The notes: a model not told the origin generated them from the sequence alone. Positions 36,551 through 45,848 are shown, counted from the stretch's first letter. The stretch: 64,000 nucleotides of DNA from Natrinema sp. DC36 (GCF_020405225.1 NZ_CP084474.1:186001-250000); one strand, 5' to 3'. Translations and numbers: made by a program.

Positions 36551-36866
36551 GCTTGTTGATATTCTGTCAATCTACTGTATTCGATGGACGCTTAAAAAGA
36601 GCAGGACAAATCTCACGCTATTAGATACAGAGGATCTGGATCCTTCTAACAGATAGTGACTATCCCTGAGGGAGGAGATTCCAACTCCGAACGTGTCGAA
36701 TTACCAATATTCCATCAGAGCCAGATTCAGTACTACAACAACCTAGGAGCAAACTACTACGGTGATCCGGAAGCAACTACCAAGAAGACCACAGTCAATA
36801 TCCCCGGTGAACAGAGCGAGTCGCTGGAACAGACGATTCAAAGCACAACATACCAATATCCACACA
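36551..36866. other. Intergenic region upstream of the ferredoxin
   Basis: A GTG-started frame from 36656 runs into the ferredoxin gene in another frame. Its product (ELPIFHQSQIQYYNNLGANY) looks like ordinary protein sequence but resembles no family I know, and I do not count it as a gene. No regulatory dyad was seen. Confidence 0.35.
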
Positions 36867-37112
36867 ATGGAAGTCGAATTCGACCGCGATACCTGCACAG
36901 GAATCTTCAACTGCGTTCACGAGTGGGAGAAGTTCGTCGAAGATCGCGATGCGGGGAAAGCAACGCTTGTCGGAAGTGATGAGTTCGAGACTGATCACTA
37001 CAGACGAGGCGTTCCCAAGGGAGAGGAGTTCGATGCGAAAATGGCCGCTCGTGTTTGTCCGGTAGACGCAATCACGATCTACGACGAGGAGGGGAAACAA
37101 TTGGTTCCATAG
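36867..37112 (+). CDS. Small ferredoxin
   Basis: 81 residues from ATG 36867. DRDTCTGIFNCVHEWEKFVE supplies two cluster cysteines spaced unlike the classical CxxCxxC, and AARVCPVDAITIYDEEG gives the CP motif. This is the haloarchaeal single-cluster type with few cysteines, likely 3Fe-4S or modified 4Fe-4S. It probably carries electrons to a partner oxidoreductase. It converges with the orphan sdhB, an 86-base gap apart, and may work with it. Confidence 0.8.
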   Translation: MEVEFDRDTCTGIFNCVHEWEKFVEDRDAGKATLVGSDEFETDHYRRGVPKGEEFDAKMAARVCPVDAITIYDEEGKQLVP

Positions 37113-37198
37113 TTTGTTCTGGGCTGTCGTTTCAGGTAGTGTGAGTGAAAGATTTGACCACTACGCTGTGTAGTAGCCCCGCAATCCAGTGTTCTCGA

Positions 37199-38071
37199 TC
37201 ACCAGAATTTGAGGTTCTGTTTGACTGATTCACGCTTCATCTCCTGGATTTCTTCTGTGATCGGGATGTCCTTTGGACAGACAGCTGTACACGAAAATTG
37301 CGTATGACACTGCCAGACCCCGTGTTCTTTATCGAGTAGATCCAACCGATGTTCCTTCGCGTCTTCCTCTTCGCGTTCGTCCATATAGAACCGATACCCC
37401 TTGACGATGGCAGCGGGGCCGATGTACTCGTCGTCGAACTGTGAGGGATTACACGACGACGTACAACAGCCACACTGAATACACCGTGAGGCCATCTTGA
37501 TCTTCTCTCGGTTCTCGGGAGATTGATGCTGTTCTTCGAGTTCACCGTCTGGGAGATCCTCGGGCTGAAAATATGGTTCAACGGACTCCATTCGCTCAAA
37601 GAAGTGGTCCATATCCACTACCAAGTCCTTGATTACTGGTTCGTGAGGGAGCGGTTCGACGCGAACTGGCTCATCGAGATCGGAGATTTGCGTTTGACAG
37701 CCGAGTCGTTGGCTCCCGTTGATGAATAGTCCGTCACTTCCACACACCGCCATCCGGCACGAGTGACGGAATGTGAGACTAGAGTCGAAGTGGTCACGAG
37801 CGTAGATGAGTGCGTCCAAGACTGTCATCCCCTTTTCGTAGGGAACATGGAAGTCATCGAATCGGGGTTCTTGCTTGGCTTCGACTTCAGGATCGTACCG
37901 GAAGACCTTCAGGAGAGTTGTCTCCTCATCGGCGGGAGACTGTGCTTCAGCGGCCGCTTGTGCCTCTCGCTCTTTTGCTCGTTCATGTTTCTTATCGAGA
38001 CGCTGCTGCTGTGATGAAGAGCCAGTGTTGGATTTTTCTTCTGTCTCTGAGGGTGTTTGTTGGGAGCTCAT
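37199..38071 (-). CDS. sdhB: Succinate dehydrogenase / fumarate reductase iron-sulfur subunit
   Basis: 290 residues. The N-terminal 60 residues are a charged coil (RLDKKHERAKEREAQAAAEA). The plant-type [2Fe-2S] domain follows (RHSCRMAVCGSDGLFINGSQ, then RLGC). The C-terminal domain binds the [4Fe-4S] and [3Fe-4S] clusters (CIQCGCCTSSCNPSQFDDEY; CHTQFSCTAVCPKDIPI). It normally passes electrons from SdhA to the quinone site in SdhC/D. None of those partners is in the window, so this is a lone copy that may replace or duplicate a chromosomal subunit. Confidence 0.93.
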   Translation of the reverse strand: MSSQQTPSETEEKSNTGSSSQQQRLDKKHERAKEREAQAAAEAQSPADEETTLLKVFRYDPEVEAKQEPRFDDFHVPYEKGMTVLDALIYARDHFDSSLTFRHSCRMAVCGSDGLFINGSQRLGCQTQISDLDEPVRVEPLPHEPVIKDLVVDMDHFFERMESVEPYFQPEDLPDGELEEQHQSPENREKIKMASRCIQCGCCTSSCNPSQFDDEYIGPAAIVKGYRFYMDEREEEDAKEHRLDLLDKEHGVWQCHTQFSCTAVCPKDIPITEEIQEMKRESVKQNLKFW

Positions 38072-38511
38072 ATTCTTGGGTAAAGTACTGAAATTCGCTC
38101 AGGAGGGTAGCGGAGTCCCATGTGAAAAGGTAACGGGGGGACATCCAAATAGCTGTCTCCGAGGAATCACACGAAACTACCTCATCGACCAAGCATATAC
38201 TTTGAAAATCGGAACGTCGAATCTCTGCTGAGTTGCAGGGTTAATCAGAATTCGAAGGTACAGTACGCCGGTACTTCGTATTCAATGGATTGAGGAGAGC
38301 AGCAACACATATACCCGCTCCGCACCCACTCCTATACGTAGTGTCCACTTCCCTCGAAACCGACGAACGGCGCTGGCGGTAGTTAGGGTCCGGAAGTGGA
38401 CAGTATCGCGGAGTACGGCCAGTCGATCTCACTCGATTGGCCCATCCACGATGCTCACTCGCTTTCTCGATCGCATCGCCCTCATCATGACCTCCAAACG
38501 CGCACCCACTA
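38072..38511. other. Intergenic region upstream of trpS
   Basis: 440 bases between sdhB and trpS with no gene I can support. It holds the long inverted repeat at 38342-38402. The sdhB promoter lies near 38072-38120. Confidence 0.5.
38342..38402 (+). promoter_or_regulatory. 11-bp inverted repeat in the trpS upstream region
   Basis: TGTCCACTTCC at 38342-38352 is perfectly complementary to GGAAGTGGACA at 38392-38402, enclosing 39 bases that can fold further (CGAACGGCGCTGGCGG). It ends 110 bases before the trpS ATG. Possible roles are an RNA leader structure or a two-site operator. Confidence 0.5.
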
Positions 38512-39693
38512 ATGACACCAGAAAGCGAATTCACCGTCACGCCCTACAGCGTCGACGGAGAAATCGACTACGAGAAACTCCTCGAACAGTTCGGGGCTGA
38601 CCAGCTCTCAGACGACCAGATCACAGCCTTCCCCGACCCAGTCCATCCGCTAGTCCATCGAAACGTATTCTACGCAGAACGCGACATAAACAGGTTCCTC
38701 TCCGCTGTCAACGCAGGGAAACCCCACTCTATTGTTACGGGCCGCGGCCCATCAGGGCCAATGCATATTGGTCACGCCGTCCCGTTCTACTTTGCCAAGC
38801 ACCTGCAAGAGCAGACAAACGCTCTCGTCTACATTCCAATATCCGACGACGAGAAATACTTCCTCAAAGACATGTCCCTCGAAGCAATTGGCGAACACAC
38901 TCGTGAGAATATACTCGAACTGCTCGCAGTAGGATTTGATCCAGATCGGACGCGTATCATCGTAGACACTGCGGATGGAGACGTGGTGTATCCCCTCGCA
39001 ACCGCATTCGCAAAGGCGGTAACCCAATCGACTGTCGAGGCGACGTACGGAGAACCTTCGAACATCGGCTTGTCATTCTATCCCGCGGTGCAGGCGACAC
39101 ACCTCCTCTTGCCGCAACTCGTTGAGGAACGTCATCCGACGCTCGTTCCGATCGCAGTCGATCAAGACCCCCATATCCGCATCTGTCGAGATATTGCGGA
39201 TAAAAAGCGATACGACGTCAATAAACCGAGCGCATTACTCTCGAAATTCCTCCCGAGCCTCGCGGGGCCAGGCAAAATGAGCTCTTCAGACGACGCTCCC
39301 AGCATTCTTCTCTCCGACGACAGAGAGACCGTGTTCGAGAAGATCCAGGCCCACGCATATTCCGGTGGTCAGTCCACCATCGACGAACATCGAGAACAGG
39401 GTGGAGATCCGGAGAGAGACACGTCGTTCCAGTTTCTCTCATATTTCTTCGAAGCGGATGACGAGCGGCTGGAAGGACTCGCCCAGGACTATCGTGATGG
39501 ATCGTTGTTGAGTGGTGAACTCAAGGAAATCGCAACAGAAAACATAGCCGACTTCCTCGAACGCCATCAAGAACGACGAAGGCAATTGGGGTCACTCGCA
39601 GATGAGTTACCAGCGTACCGATTGACCGATGCTGAGCGAAAGCGGGCTCGCCATCGAGCCGGATTTTTAGATGATGGACTGTTGTGCCGGTAG
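38512..39693 (+). CDS. trpS: Tryptophanyl-tRNA synthetase
   Basis: 393 residues. Class I motifs are present: GPSGPMHIGHAVPFYF (HIGH, about residues 80-95) and GPGKMSSSDDAPSILL (KMSKS-type, about 258-262). The tryptophan pocket region FYPAVQATHLLLPQL and VPIAVDQDPHIRICRDIA matches archaeal/eukaryal TrpRS. It charges tRNA-Trp with tryptophan. Many haloarchaea have one or two copies; an extra copy on an accessory replicon could give resistance to tryptophan analogues. A strong inverted repeat precedes it. Confidence 0.93.
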   Translation: MTPESEFTVTPYSVDGEIDYEKLLEQFGADQLSDDQITAFPDPVHPLVHRNVFYAERDINRFLSAVNAGKPHSIVTGRGPSGPMHIGHAVPFYFAKHLQEQTNALVYIPISDDEKYFLKDMSLEAIGEHTRENILELLAVGFDPDRTRIIVDTADGDVVYPLATAFAKAVTQSTVEATYGEPSNIGLSFYPAVQATHLLLPQLVEERHPTLVPIAVDQDPHIRICRDIADKKRYDVNKPSALLSKFLPSLAGPGKMSSSDDAPSILLSDDRETVFEKIQAHAYSGGQSTIDEHREQGGDPERDTSFQFLSYFFEADDERLEGLAQDYRDGSLLSGELKEIATENIADFLERHQERRRQLGSLADELPAYRLTDAERKRARHRAGFLDDGLLCR

Positions 39694-40053
39694 CTATATC
39701 CATCTGTATGGCGCGATTTGCAGTGGTTGGTTGGAATTGAGTTTCACCGACCTAGTCGTAGAGTCGAACTTGCAGCGTACTATTTTCAAGAGCATATTTA
39801 GAATACCATCTCGGCGTGACGGCGTTCGAATTGTTATGGGTCTGGACGGCACACCGGCCGGTCAACTCATGATGGTGGATGGATAGATGACATTCGTGGG
39901 CACTCTCGTCAACGGAGGGACACGGTCTCGTCCGATCCACACTCGGAGACTGCATCTGGGGCAAAGAAGAGACGAACAGCCTGGTCGTGGTCTTCTAATC
40001 GATTTTCATTTTACGACTCAACACCGCTGATCCGGGCTCATGTGGATCTCGTT
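39694..40053. other. Non-coding stretch after trpS
   Basis: 360 bases with no gene I can support on either strand; short frames have shadow-like composition. Confidence 0.4.
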
Positions 40054-40254
40054 TCAGCCGGTCCAAGTACTCCCCATGTCATCGCTGATGTTCTCCAGCC
40101 AATCTTCGAACCTCGCCTTACAGGTTTCGGCTGTCTCGATGTGTTCCATGAATCCAGCGCCACCATCCCGTAAATTCTCGCCACAGAACGCACAGAGATC
40201 TGGATTGGCCCAGTCATCGGAATCCCGGGGTGGATGTGAATCGTCAGAAGCCAT
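40054..40254 (-). CDS. Small C2HC zinc-finger protein
   Basis: 66 residues: NPDLCAFCGENLRDGGAGFM, then EHIETAETCKARFEDWLENI. CxxC followed by H and C makes a single zinc finger, a frequent haloarchaeal small-protein type. Role unknown. Confidence 0.7.
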   Translation of the reverse strand: MASDDSHPPRDSDDWANPDLCAFCGENLRDGGAGFMEHIETAETCKARFEDWLENISDDMGSTWTG

Positions 40255-40450
40255 ATCAGTGATTACGGTCTCTGGATGGATAATACTGGTTGTGAACTAT
40301 CTACTGATGGTTCCCTCTGATATTCCCCCATCTGTATTGATATGCTGAATATATGGGCCGAATTAAACAGTCCCTGATGTGATAACTTTTTTCTTGTTTC
40401 CCTTAATATCCTCACTAATTGCAGTTCTACTCCGGTTCTCAAGGATCTGT

Positions 40451-40900
40451 TTATTCGTCGACTTCCGTTTTTATAACGATTGTCGGTCGAGTGGTAAGCC
40501 TGAGAACGCGCTCTGTTACACTTCCGAGTATCGCCCGGTATTCCGCTGGTCGATGTTTCGTCCCGAGGACAACCATATCGACATCGTTGCGATCTCCATA
40601 ATCGAGGATCGTTTCAACTGGGTGGCCGTGTTTGAGCGCTTCCTTGGTTTCCACATCGGAATCCATCGCACTCGACCGGACCTGCTCAATCGTTTCTTCA
40701 CCGAGTTCTTCGAGTCCATGTTCCGGTCCTTCTGCTTCGTTCACGTACTCATCTCCGCTGTAGGCCGTGTAGATACTCTCATCGACGACAAAGAGTACGT
40801 GTAGGTTTGCAGCGTGTTCCTTGGCAAGATCGATTGCGTGCCTTTCGGCATTCTGCGATGAGACGGTTCCATCAGTGGCGAGTAGAATTCGGTCGTACAT
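40451..40900 (-). CDS. Universal stress protein (UspA family)
   Basis: 149 residues from MYDRILLATDGTVSSQNAER (ATG 40900; another three codons upstream). The C-terminus VVLGTKHRPAEYRAILGSVT then ERVLRLTTRPTIVIK keeps the G-x2-x-x9-GS nucleotide loop only in part. Single-domain cytoplasmic protein. It stands alone and differs from the copy at 85-516. Confidence 0.93.
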   Translation of the reverse strand: MYDRILLATDGTVSSQNAERHAIDLAKEHAANLHVLFVVDESIYTAYSGDEYVNEAEGPEHGLEELGEETIEQVRSSAMDSDVETKEALKHGHPVETILDYGDRNDVDMVVLGTKHRPAEYRAILGSVTERVLRLTTRPTIVIKTEVDE

Positions 40901-40909
40901 TCTGTCCAT

Positions 40910-41263
40910 ACTTCTCTCTGTTACCCAATAAGACTACCCCGCTACTTCCACATATCGCGACGACTTTTCCACGAAGATGTCGAGAAACATCCCCTAACCG
41001 TTTCCGAGAGTAGACCCTTAATGATCTGTTTATTTCCGAGTGGTCGGGGAAGGGATCATAATCCAAATCGGCGGACCACGTACGATCGCACATTCACTTT
41101 AACGTGAAGGACACCACTTGCATCAAGCTCTAATAATTTCCTGTCGGTGTGTCGTTCCCACTTCCATTCAATTGGGTGATCAGTACCGGTAGTAGTATTC
41201 GCCGCTCGACTTTTGTTTCCGGTCAAGTTGACTGCCCGGCTTATTCACTCGTGGCCTGCCGGT
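40910..41263. other. Non-coding stretch between UspA and the ABCE1-like gene
   Basis: 354 bases without a supported gene. No repeats or strong hairpins noticed. Confidence 0.4.
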
Positions 41264-42970
41264 TCATTCGTCCCGTCGAAACGTGATTCCGAGGGTAGAT
41301 AGAAACGCATTCATGCCATCCCGCATCGATTGCGGAGAATTTGCATAGCCACTCTGACTCGGTTCGCCCTCGAAGACGATCAACCGATCGGCAACTCGGT
41401 CGATGACGAAGAGGTCGTGATCCACGACGAGCACGGGTCGGTTCGTTCGTTTGCTAAACTGGTGAATCCGGTCAGCGAGTACCACTCGACGGTTCACGTC
41501 GAGGAACGCCGAGGGTTCGTCCAGGAGATAGAGATCTGCATCACGAGCGAGACATAGTGCAATCCCGACACGCTGTAACTCCCCGCCCGAAAGCGAGTCA
41601 AGTGAGCGAGCGTACAACAATTCGAGGTCGAAGGGATTCTGGATTCGTGTTTTGAATGATTGGGCGTGGATATCGGTGACCGATGCAAAGCGTTCACGGA
41701 CTATAACGTCGCTATCCGGCGTGATATACTGGGGTTTGTACGAGACGAGGACATCGTCCGGAACCCGTCCACTATCGGGAGTTACACTCCCGGCGAGCAT
41801 TTTTACGAACGCCGTTTTGCCCAGCGCGTTCTCTCCGACGATACCCACCGATTCACCGGCGTGAATCTGTCCCGGTCCGACGATGAGAGAAAAGTCCGCG
41901 ACCGATTTTTCAAGCTGCGGATATACAAGGGCTGGTTCGTTGTTTCCGCTGTCGCGAGAGCCAGCTGACGGGAAGTCAATCGAGTGACGCCGAATTTGAA
42001 CGTTTTCTTCCGATAGTTTTCCCTCCAAGAACTGGTTGATGCCCGCCCGGACTGCCGACCGCTGGGCAACGATGCCGAATCCCCCCGGTTCACCGTACAG
42101 GACGTGGATCGCGTCAGAGAGTAGGTCGAGCGTCGCAAGGTCGTGTTCTACGACAACAGCCGCGACATCGGTTTCCTGCACGTGACTGCGGATCGTCCGT
42201 GCCACTGACAACCGCTGTTTGATGTCCAGAAACGACGATGGTTCGTCGAACAGATAGAGATCCGCCGTCGTCGAGAGGGTCGCACCGATAGCAACCCGTT
42301 GTCGTTCACCGCCGGACAGATAAGACAGTGGCCGATCGAGAATCGAGCGGATATCGAGTGTATCGACGAATCGGTCCGGTTCGTCCGAACGGAGAGCGAG
42401 CAGTTCGCGTACCGTTTCCGCGTCGGTCTCGTGGAGGGTATCGACCCGCTGGTTCTTGTATGCGGTGACGACCGACTCGTCTCGGAGCCGTTCGAGATGG
42501 GTCTGCAGAGTCGTCCCCCGAAATGACTTTATCGCCCGATCCCAGTTTAACTCTTCATCGGCACCGCCAAAATTTGGTACTCGGTTGCCAGCCAAAATGT
42601 CCAACGCAGTACTCTTCCCGATACCGTTGCGGCCGAGGAGACCGATAACGGAACCGTCGTCCGGGATCGGGAGATTGTACAAGCGGAACCCGTTCTCGCC
42701 ATACTGGTGAACGAGGTGCCCGGTTTCCGCTGGAAGCGGGACGATTTGAATCGCGTCGTTAGGAATCTTCTTTTCGATGAGCCTGTGCTCGGCCAGCACG
42801 TTGGCGTCGTCGATGTGGAGCTCACCGCTCTCAGTGACGTGGAAACCCTCGTGTCCGGATCGGTTCAGTGGGTCGTACTTGACGGCGATGTTGCGCACTT
42901 CGTCGGTGACCTTGTCCTGGTCGATGATTGCGACGTATTCTTGCTTCCGTCCGCGTTCGGGCTCTATCAT
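41264..42970 (-). CDS. ABCE1/RLI-like twin ATPase lacking the Fe-S cysteines
   Basis: 568 residues. Two ABC domains: Walker A GRNGIGKSTALDIL and GENALGKTAFVKML; signatures LSGGERQRVAIG and LSGGELQRVGIA; Walker B DLYLFDEPSSFLD and DLYLLDEPSAFLD. The hinge, order and DEPSxFLD motifs are those of ABCE1 (RLI), the ribosome-recycling factor. The first 80 residues align with the ABCE1 N-terminal region (IIDQDKVTDEVRNIAVKYDP) but contain no cysteine, whereas ABCE1 has eight for two [4Fe-4S] clusters. It is therefore a divergent paralogue, perhaps a ribosome-associated factor for low-iron or stress conditions. The only cysteine in the protein is in the second ABC domain. Confidence 0.85.
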   Translation of the reverse strand: MIEPERGRKQEYVAIIDQDKVTDEVRNIAVKYDPLNRSGHEGFHVTESGELHIDDANVLAEHRLIEKKIPNDAIQIVPLPAETGHLVHQYGENGFRLYNLPIPDDGSVIGLLGRNGIGKSTALDILAGNRVPNFGGADEELNWDRAIKSFRGTTLQTHLERLRDESVVTAYKNQRVDTLHETDAETVRELLALRSDEPDRFVDTLDIRSILDRPLSYLSGGERQRVAIGATLSTTADLYLFDEPSSFLDIKQRLSVARTIRSHVQETDVAAVVVEHDLATLDLLSDAIHVLYGEPGGFGIVAQRSAVRAGINQFLEGKLSEENVQIRRHSIDFPSAGSRDSGNNEPALVYPQLEKSVADFSLIVGPGQIHAGESVGIVGENALGKTAFVKMLAGSVTPDSGRVPDDVLVSYKPQYITPDSDVIVRERFASVTDIHAQSFKTRIQNPFDLELLYARSLDSLSGGELQRVGIALCLARDADLYLLDEPSAFLDVNRRVVLADRIHQFSKRTNRPVLVVDHDLFVIDRVADRLIVFEGEPSQSGYANSPQSMRDGMNAFLSTLGITFRRDE

Positions 42971-43177
42971 AGATTATCTGAACCGTCTGTTCGGGCGTTC
43001 TTTAGCCGCTGTCGTAGGGTTGTTTCCGGCAACTCAAATCGTGAGCGGTGAGCCTAGGTTCACTCGATCACCGGAGTCAACCCCAGACCACGTTCTCGAC
43101 CGATTGAGCGCCACCGCGCCGGCGTGTATCCAATAGATGGTCAGGCTCAGCTTGAACTCGGTAGCCTATTACGCCGT

Positions 43178-44305
43178 TCAGAATGGGGCGCCCTCTTCTG
43201 CAGGATCTAATGCTGCCTCTTCGCCTTCGGCGACTTTTCCGACGAGTACTCGGAACTCCCCGGATTCCTTCTGTCGATACTGCCAGTGGAATTCCGGCCC
43301 TTCCTCGGCAGTGAACTGATGGTACAGCGGCTTTGGGTCGTGGTCGTTGACGAGGACGAACGCTTCACCCTGTTCGAGGTCGTCGTACGCCTGGAAGATC
43401 AGCTCGTGGCGACGAACAGGCGGATACTCCCTGACGTCGAGTTCCTGGCTGACTTCGACGTCGAGGTCCTTGTCGGTCCCGGACGCTGCTTCCCCGTCTC
43501 CATCGACCTCCTCGCCGGCGTGATGAGTATGACCCTCGTGATGGGCATTCTCACCGGCACAGGAGCTCGCTTCGGCGTCTTCACCATCGACGTCCACGCG
43601 CTTCGTGATCTGGACGGCGACGCGGCCCGGTTCCTGCTCGACGATCCGCCACTCGAAGGCGTCGCCGTATCGCTGCTGGAACTCCTGTTTCAACGGCCGG
43701 GGTTCGTGGGGAGCAACGATCTCCATCGCTTCGCCTTCCGGGATCATTCCGTACCGATGGTGTATCGACGGATGCCGCTCGGGTTTGGGAATCTGACGGA
43801 CGTCGTACCGGGTGATGACGTCGTCGTCCGGCGCAGTGGACTCCTCGGTCTTTTCGATAGCGACACGCCACTCACGTCCCCCTTCGTCGAGATACTCCCA
43901 CTCGAAGGTCTCACCGCGCGTCGATCGGAGCTCGTGGTATAGCGGCTTCGGGTCGTGGTCGTTGACCAGCACGAACCCCTCCCCAGGGGCAAGTTCGTCG
44001 AATCCCTCGAGCAACACCTCGTGGCGTCGCTGTGGTGGCATGACGCGGACGTCGAAGTCCGGGAGCGCGGCGGCGGCGAGGTCGCCCTCCACCACGACCG
44101 CCATCCGAACCCCGTCTGCATCCCTCGTCACGTCCCACGAGAGCTGGATGTTACATTCAATTTGATACCGCAGCAACGTGAAGCCGGGCACCTGATCTGC
44201 GATCAGATGAAACGTATCCCCCACTTCGCCACCGTCAAACTGCTCGTAAAGGCGATCTCGAATAGCGTCACGAGACGCACCAGTCAGGTCAATCTCCGTA
44301 CCCAT
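43178..44305 (-). CDS. Triple-DUF2249 protein
   Basis: About 375 residues from the ATG at 44305 (MGTEIDLTGASRDAIRDRLY). This start is favoured over one at 44362 because a cluster dyad (44344-44355) ends 38 nt upstream of it. After an N-terminal DUF2249-like half domain come DUF2249 domains with the repeated FVLVNDHDPKPLYH (about residues 115-185, then a variant at about 190-240, and 295-360). A His-rich linker (ENAHHEGHTHHAGEE) separates them. DUF2249 has a TusA-like fold and occurs with denitrification and hemerythrin genes. A sulfur- or redox-carrier role is inferred, not shown. Confidence 0.8.
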   Translation of the reverse strand: MGTEIDLTGASRDAIRDRLYEQFDGGEVGDTFHLIADQVPGFTLLRYQIECNIQLSWDVTRDADGVRMAVVVEGDLAAAALPDFDVRVMPPQRRHEVLLEGFDELAPGEGFVLVNDHDPKPLYHELRSTRGETFEWEYLDEGGREWRVAIEKTEESTAPDDDVITRYDVRQIPKPERHPSIHHRYGMIPEGEAMEIVAPHEPRPLKQEFQQRYGDAFEWRIVEQEPGRVAVQITKRVDVDGEDAEASSCAGENAHHEGHTHHAGEEVDGDGEAASGTDKDLDVEVSQELDVREYPPVRRHELIFQAYDDLEQGEAFVLVNDHDPKPLYHQFTAEEGPEFHWQYRQKESGEFRVLVGKVAEGEEAALDPAEEGAPF

Positions 44306-44343
44306 ACTATCGACTTTAGGGCCAGGGTGGATAGGCACTGGGG

Positions 44344-44355
44344 CGAACACTTCCA
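44344..44355 (-). promoter_or_regulatory. Cluster dyad 1
   Basis: CGAACACTTCCA, 38 nt before the triple-DUF2249 start. One of about fifteen copies of the same 12-bp motif in 44-63 kb. Confidence 0.45.
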
Positions 44356-44420
44356 CTGACACTTCGCAGCGTCCACTATACAGTTCGTTTTCCGGTTCAG
44401 GTCAGCAGTCCGACGACTCG

Positions 44421-45431
44421 TCACGGTGGCTCTTTATTGTTTGATATGGCGTGTCCTCGACGGGTCCTCTCGCGAAACACGTGGAGGTCAAGCGGTGACC
44501 CTGTCCGGTCGGTGGGACCGGACTGTGCGGACACCTTACCCCCTCTTTCGTTGTACGGTGGGTCTAGGTCCGTAGTCTCAATCCGTGGTGTGTCGCCTAG
44601 CCAATCGTCCGGAACGACCCCCACGAGTTCAACTCGATCCATCCCTGCCACGTGGTGAGCGGATTCGAGGTGGTCATTGGCGAGCACCCAACCGCCCGCT
44701 CGCAAGTTCCGCTCTACGATTGCCTCCTCGACGAGCCCCGAATTTCGAAGGATGATCACGTCGGTGCCGCCAGCCACGGAATAATTTGTAGCGTCGCCCC
44801 AACGGGCCGCATACCCCGCTGCTGCCAGGTCGTCCATCGCCGCCACGTCGACGTCGACGTACGTAACCTCGGCCTCGGGAAACGCGACCGATGGGCTCAC
44901 GTCGTGGCCCGACCCAGGGTAGTACACGACATCGGCCTCGATACCGAACCGGTTGGCGACGGCTCGGTACTGGGAGATTCTGTCTGCGAAGGTGACTGGC
45001 CACGAACCGGCGTTCATCGACATCCGACGGGCGGGACACAGCTCGGCTGGCAGCAGGTAGTCGCGTTCACCCGTCTCAGGGTGGGTGCCATACCCGGCTG
45101 CATGAACCGCAAGTGTCGCCTTCCGTACCGGTTCGGTTGCGGCGACGACTTCGGACCAGTCAGAATGCGTCCGACCTCGAACTCGCTGAACGTACCTCGC
45201 CACCGCGTCGCTGGCTACGTGGTAGCGATCAAGGACGTCGTTTGCCAACTCGGCGCCTGACTCCTGAGTTACTTCTTGCATCGTCGTGTCCCGTTCTGCC
45301 GGTGTAGCGTAGTCGTCGTTCGAGGGTGGCTCGTTCGCGTCCTGCCAACCATTGAGAAACGACTCATAGTCTGCGAGTGCGTTCCGCAAACGCTCGGCAG
45401 CGAGCCGAAGGTCACTGACGGTAGTCGTCAT
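44421..45431 (-). CDS. Methyltransferase-like protein
   Basis: 336 residues. The C-terminal half has a class I SAM-methyltransferase core (ADVVYYPGSGHDVSPSVAFP then EAEVTYVDVD, like the GxGxG loop and acidic strand 2; TDVIILRNSGLVEEAI as strand 4). The N-terminal half is helical (LRLAAERLRNALADYESFLN). It lies next to the CGCGG-type precursor gene in the same direction, 37 bases downstream, so a role in modifying a cluster product can be imagined but is not shown. Confidence 0.65.
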   Translation of the reverse strand: MTTTVSDLRLAAERLRNALADYESFLNGWQDANEPPSNDDYATPAERDTTMQEVTQESGAELANDVLDRYHVASDAVARYVQRVRGRTHSDWSEVVAATEPVRKATLAVHAAGYGTHPETGERDYLLPAELCPARRMSMNAGSWPVTFADRISQYRAVANRFGIEADVVYYPGSGHDVSPSVAFPEAEVTYVDVDVAAMDDLAAAGYAARWGDATNYSVAGGTDVIILRNSGLVEEAIVERNLRAGGWVLANDHLESAHHVAGMDRVELVGVVPDDWLGDTPRIETTDLDPPYNERGGKVSAQSGPTDRTGSPLDLHVFRERTRRGHAISNNKEPP

Positions 45432-45468
45432 CTTTCGGGTGTCAAGTCACGGCTGGTCGTTCGCACAC

Positions 45469-45783
45469 TCATACCTCGACGCGGACGATGTGACCCCCAC
45501 AGTTGCACTGACAGACGTACTCCCAGCGGACCCCGTCGCCGAATGTTTCATCGAGTGGTTCGTAGAGATACTCTGATGGGTGTCCGTGTGCCTCGTGAGT
45601 GACGAGTTGGACGAGAGACCCCTCGACGGTATTCTCGATCGCTGTGATCGCCTCCTCGACCAGTAGCTCTCGATCTGCCGCGTGTTCGGGTCGCTCAAGG
45701 TCTGCTGCCCACGCGCTCCCGTGGACGGGATCGGTGACCGGTTCGGTCCCGTGGTTCTCGTGATCGCTGCTGGTGTCGGCCAT
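45469..45783 (-). CDS. CGCGG-type RiPP precursor (variant C-terminus)
   Basis: 104 residues from the ATG at 45783 (MADTSSDHENHGTEPVTDPV); a longer frame upstream is a poor start. The body VTHEAHGHPSEYLYEPLDET and the C-terminal YVCQCNCGGHIVRVEV belong to the haloarchaeal family named CGCGG, predicted to be modified at its cysteines by a radical SAM enzyme. Here the core reads CQCNCGG. The close paralogue at 62742-63050 has the exact CGCGG core. The putative maturase is not in the window. A cluster dyad (45837-45848) lies 53 nt upstream. Confidence 0.8.
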   Translation of the reverse strand: MADTSSDHENHGTEPVTDPVHGSAWAADLERPEHAADRELLVEEAITAIENTVEGSLVQLVTHEAHGHPSEYLYEPLDETFGDGVRWEYVCQCNCGGHIVRVEV

Positions 45784-45836
45784 TGTCGAAACTACCACGG
45801 CTATAACCATAAACACACGAACGAACGTCCTCGGCG

Positions 45837-45848
45837 CGAACATATCCG
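45837..45848. promoter_or_regulatory. Cluster dyad 2 between divergent genes
   Basis: CGAACATATCCG, 53 nt before the CGCGG-type gene start and 42 nt before the monooxygenase-like gene start, so it may serve both. Confidence 0.55.

Noticed and set aside
36656..36979. A 107-codon frame preceding the ferredoxin
   Set aside because: Starts with GTG, runs into the ferredoxin in a different frame and resembles no family; kept only as an intergenic note.
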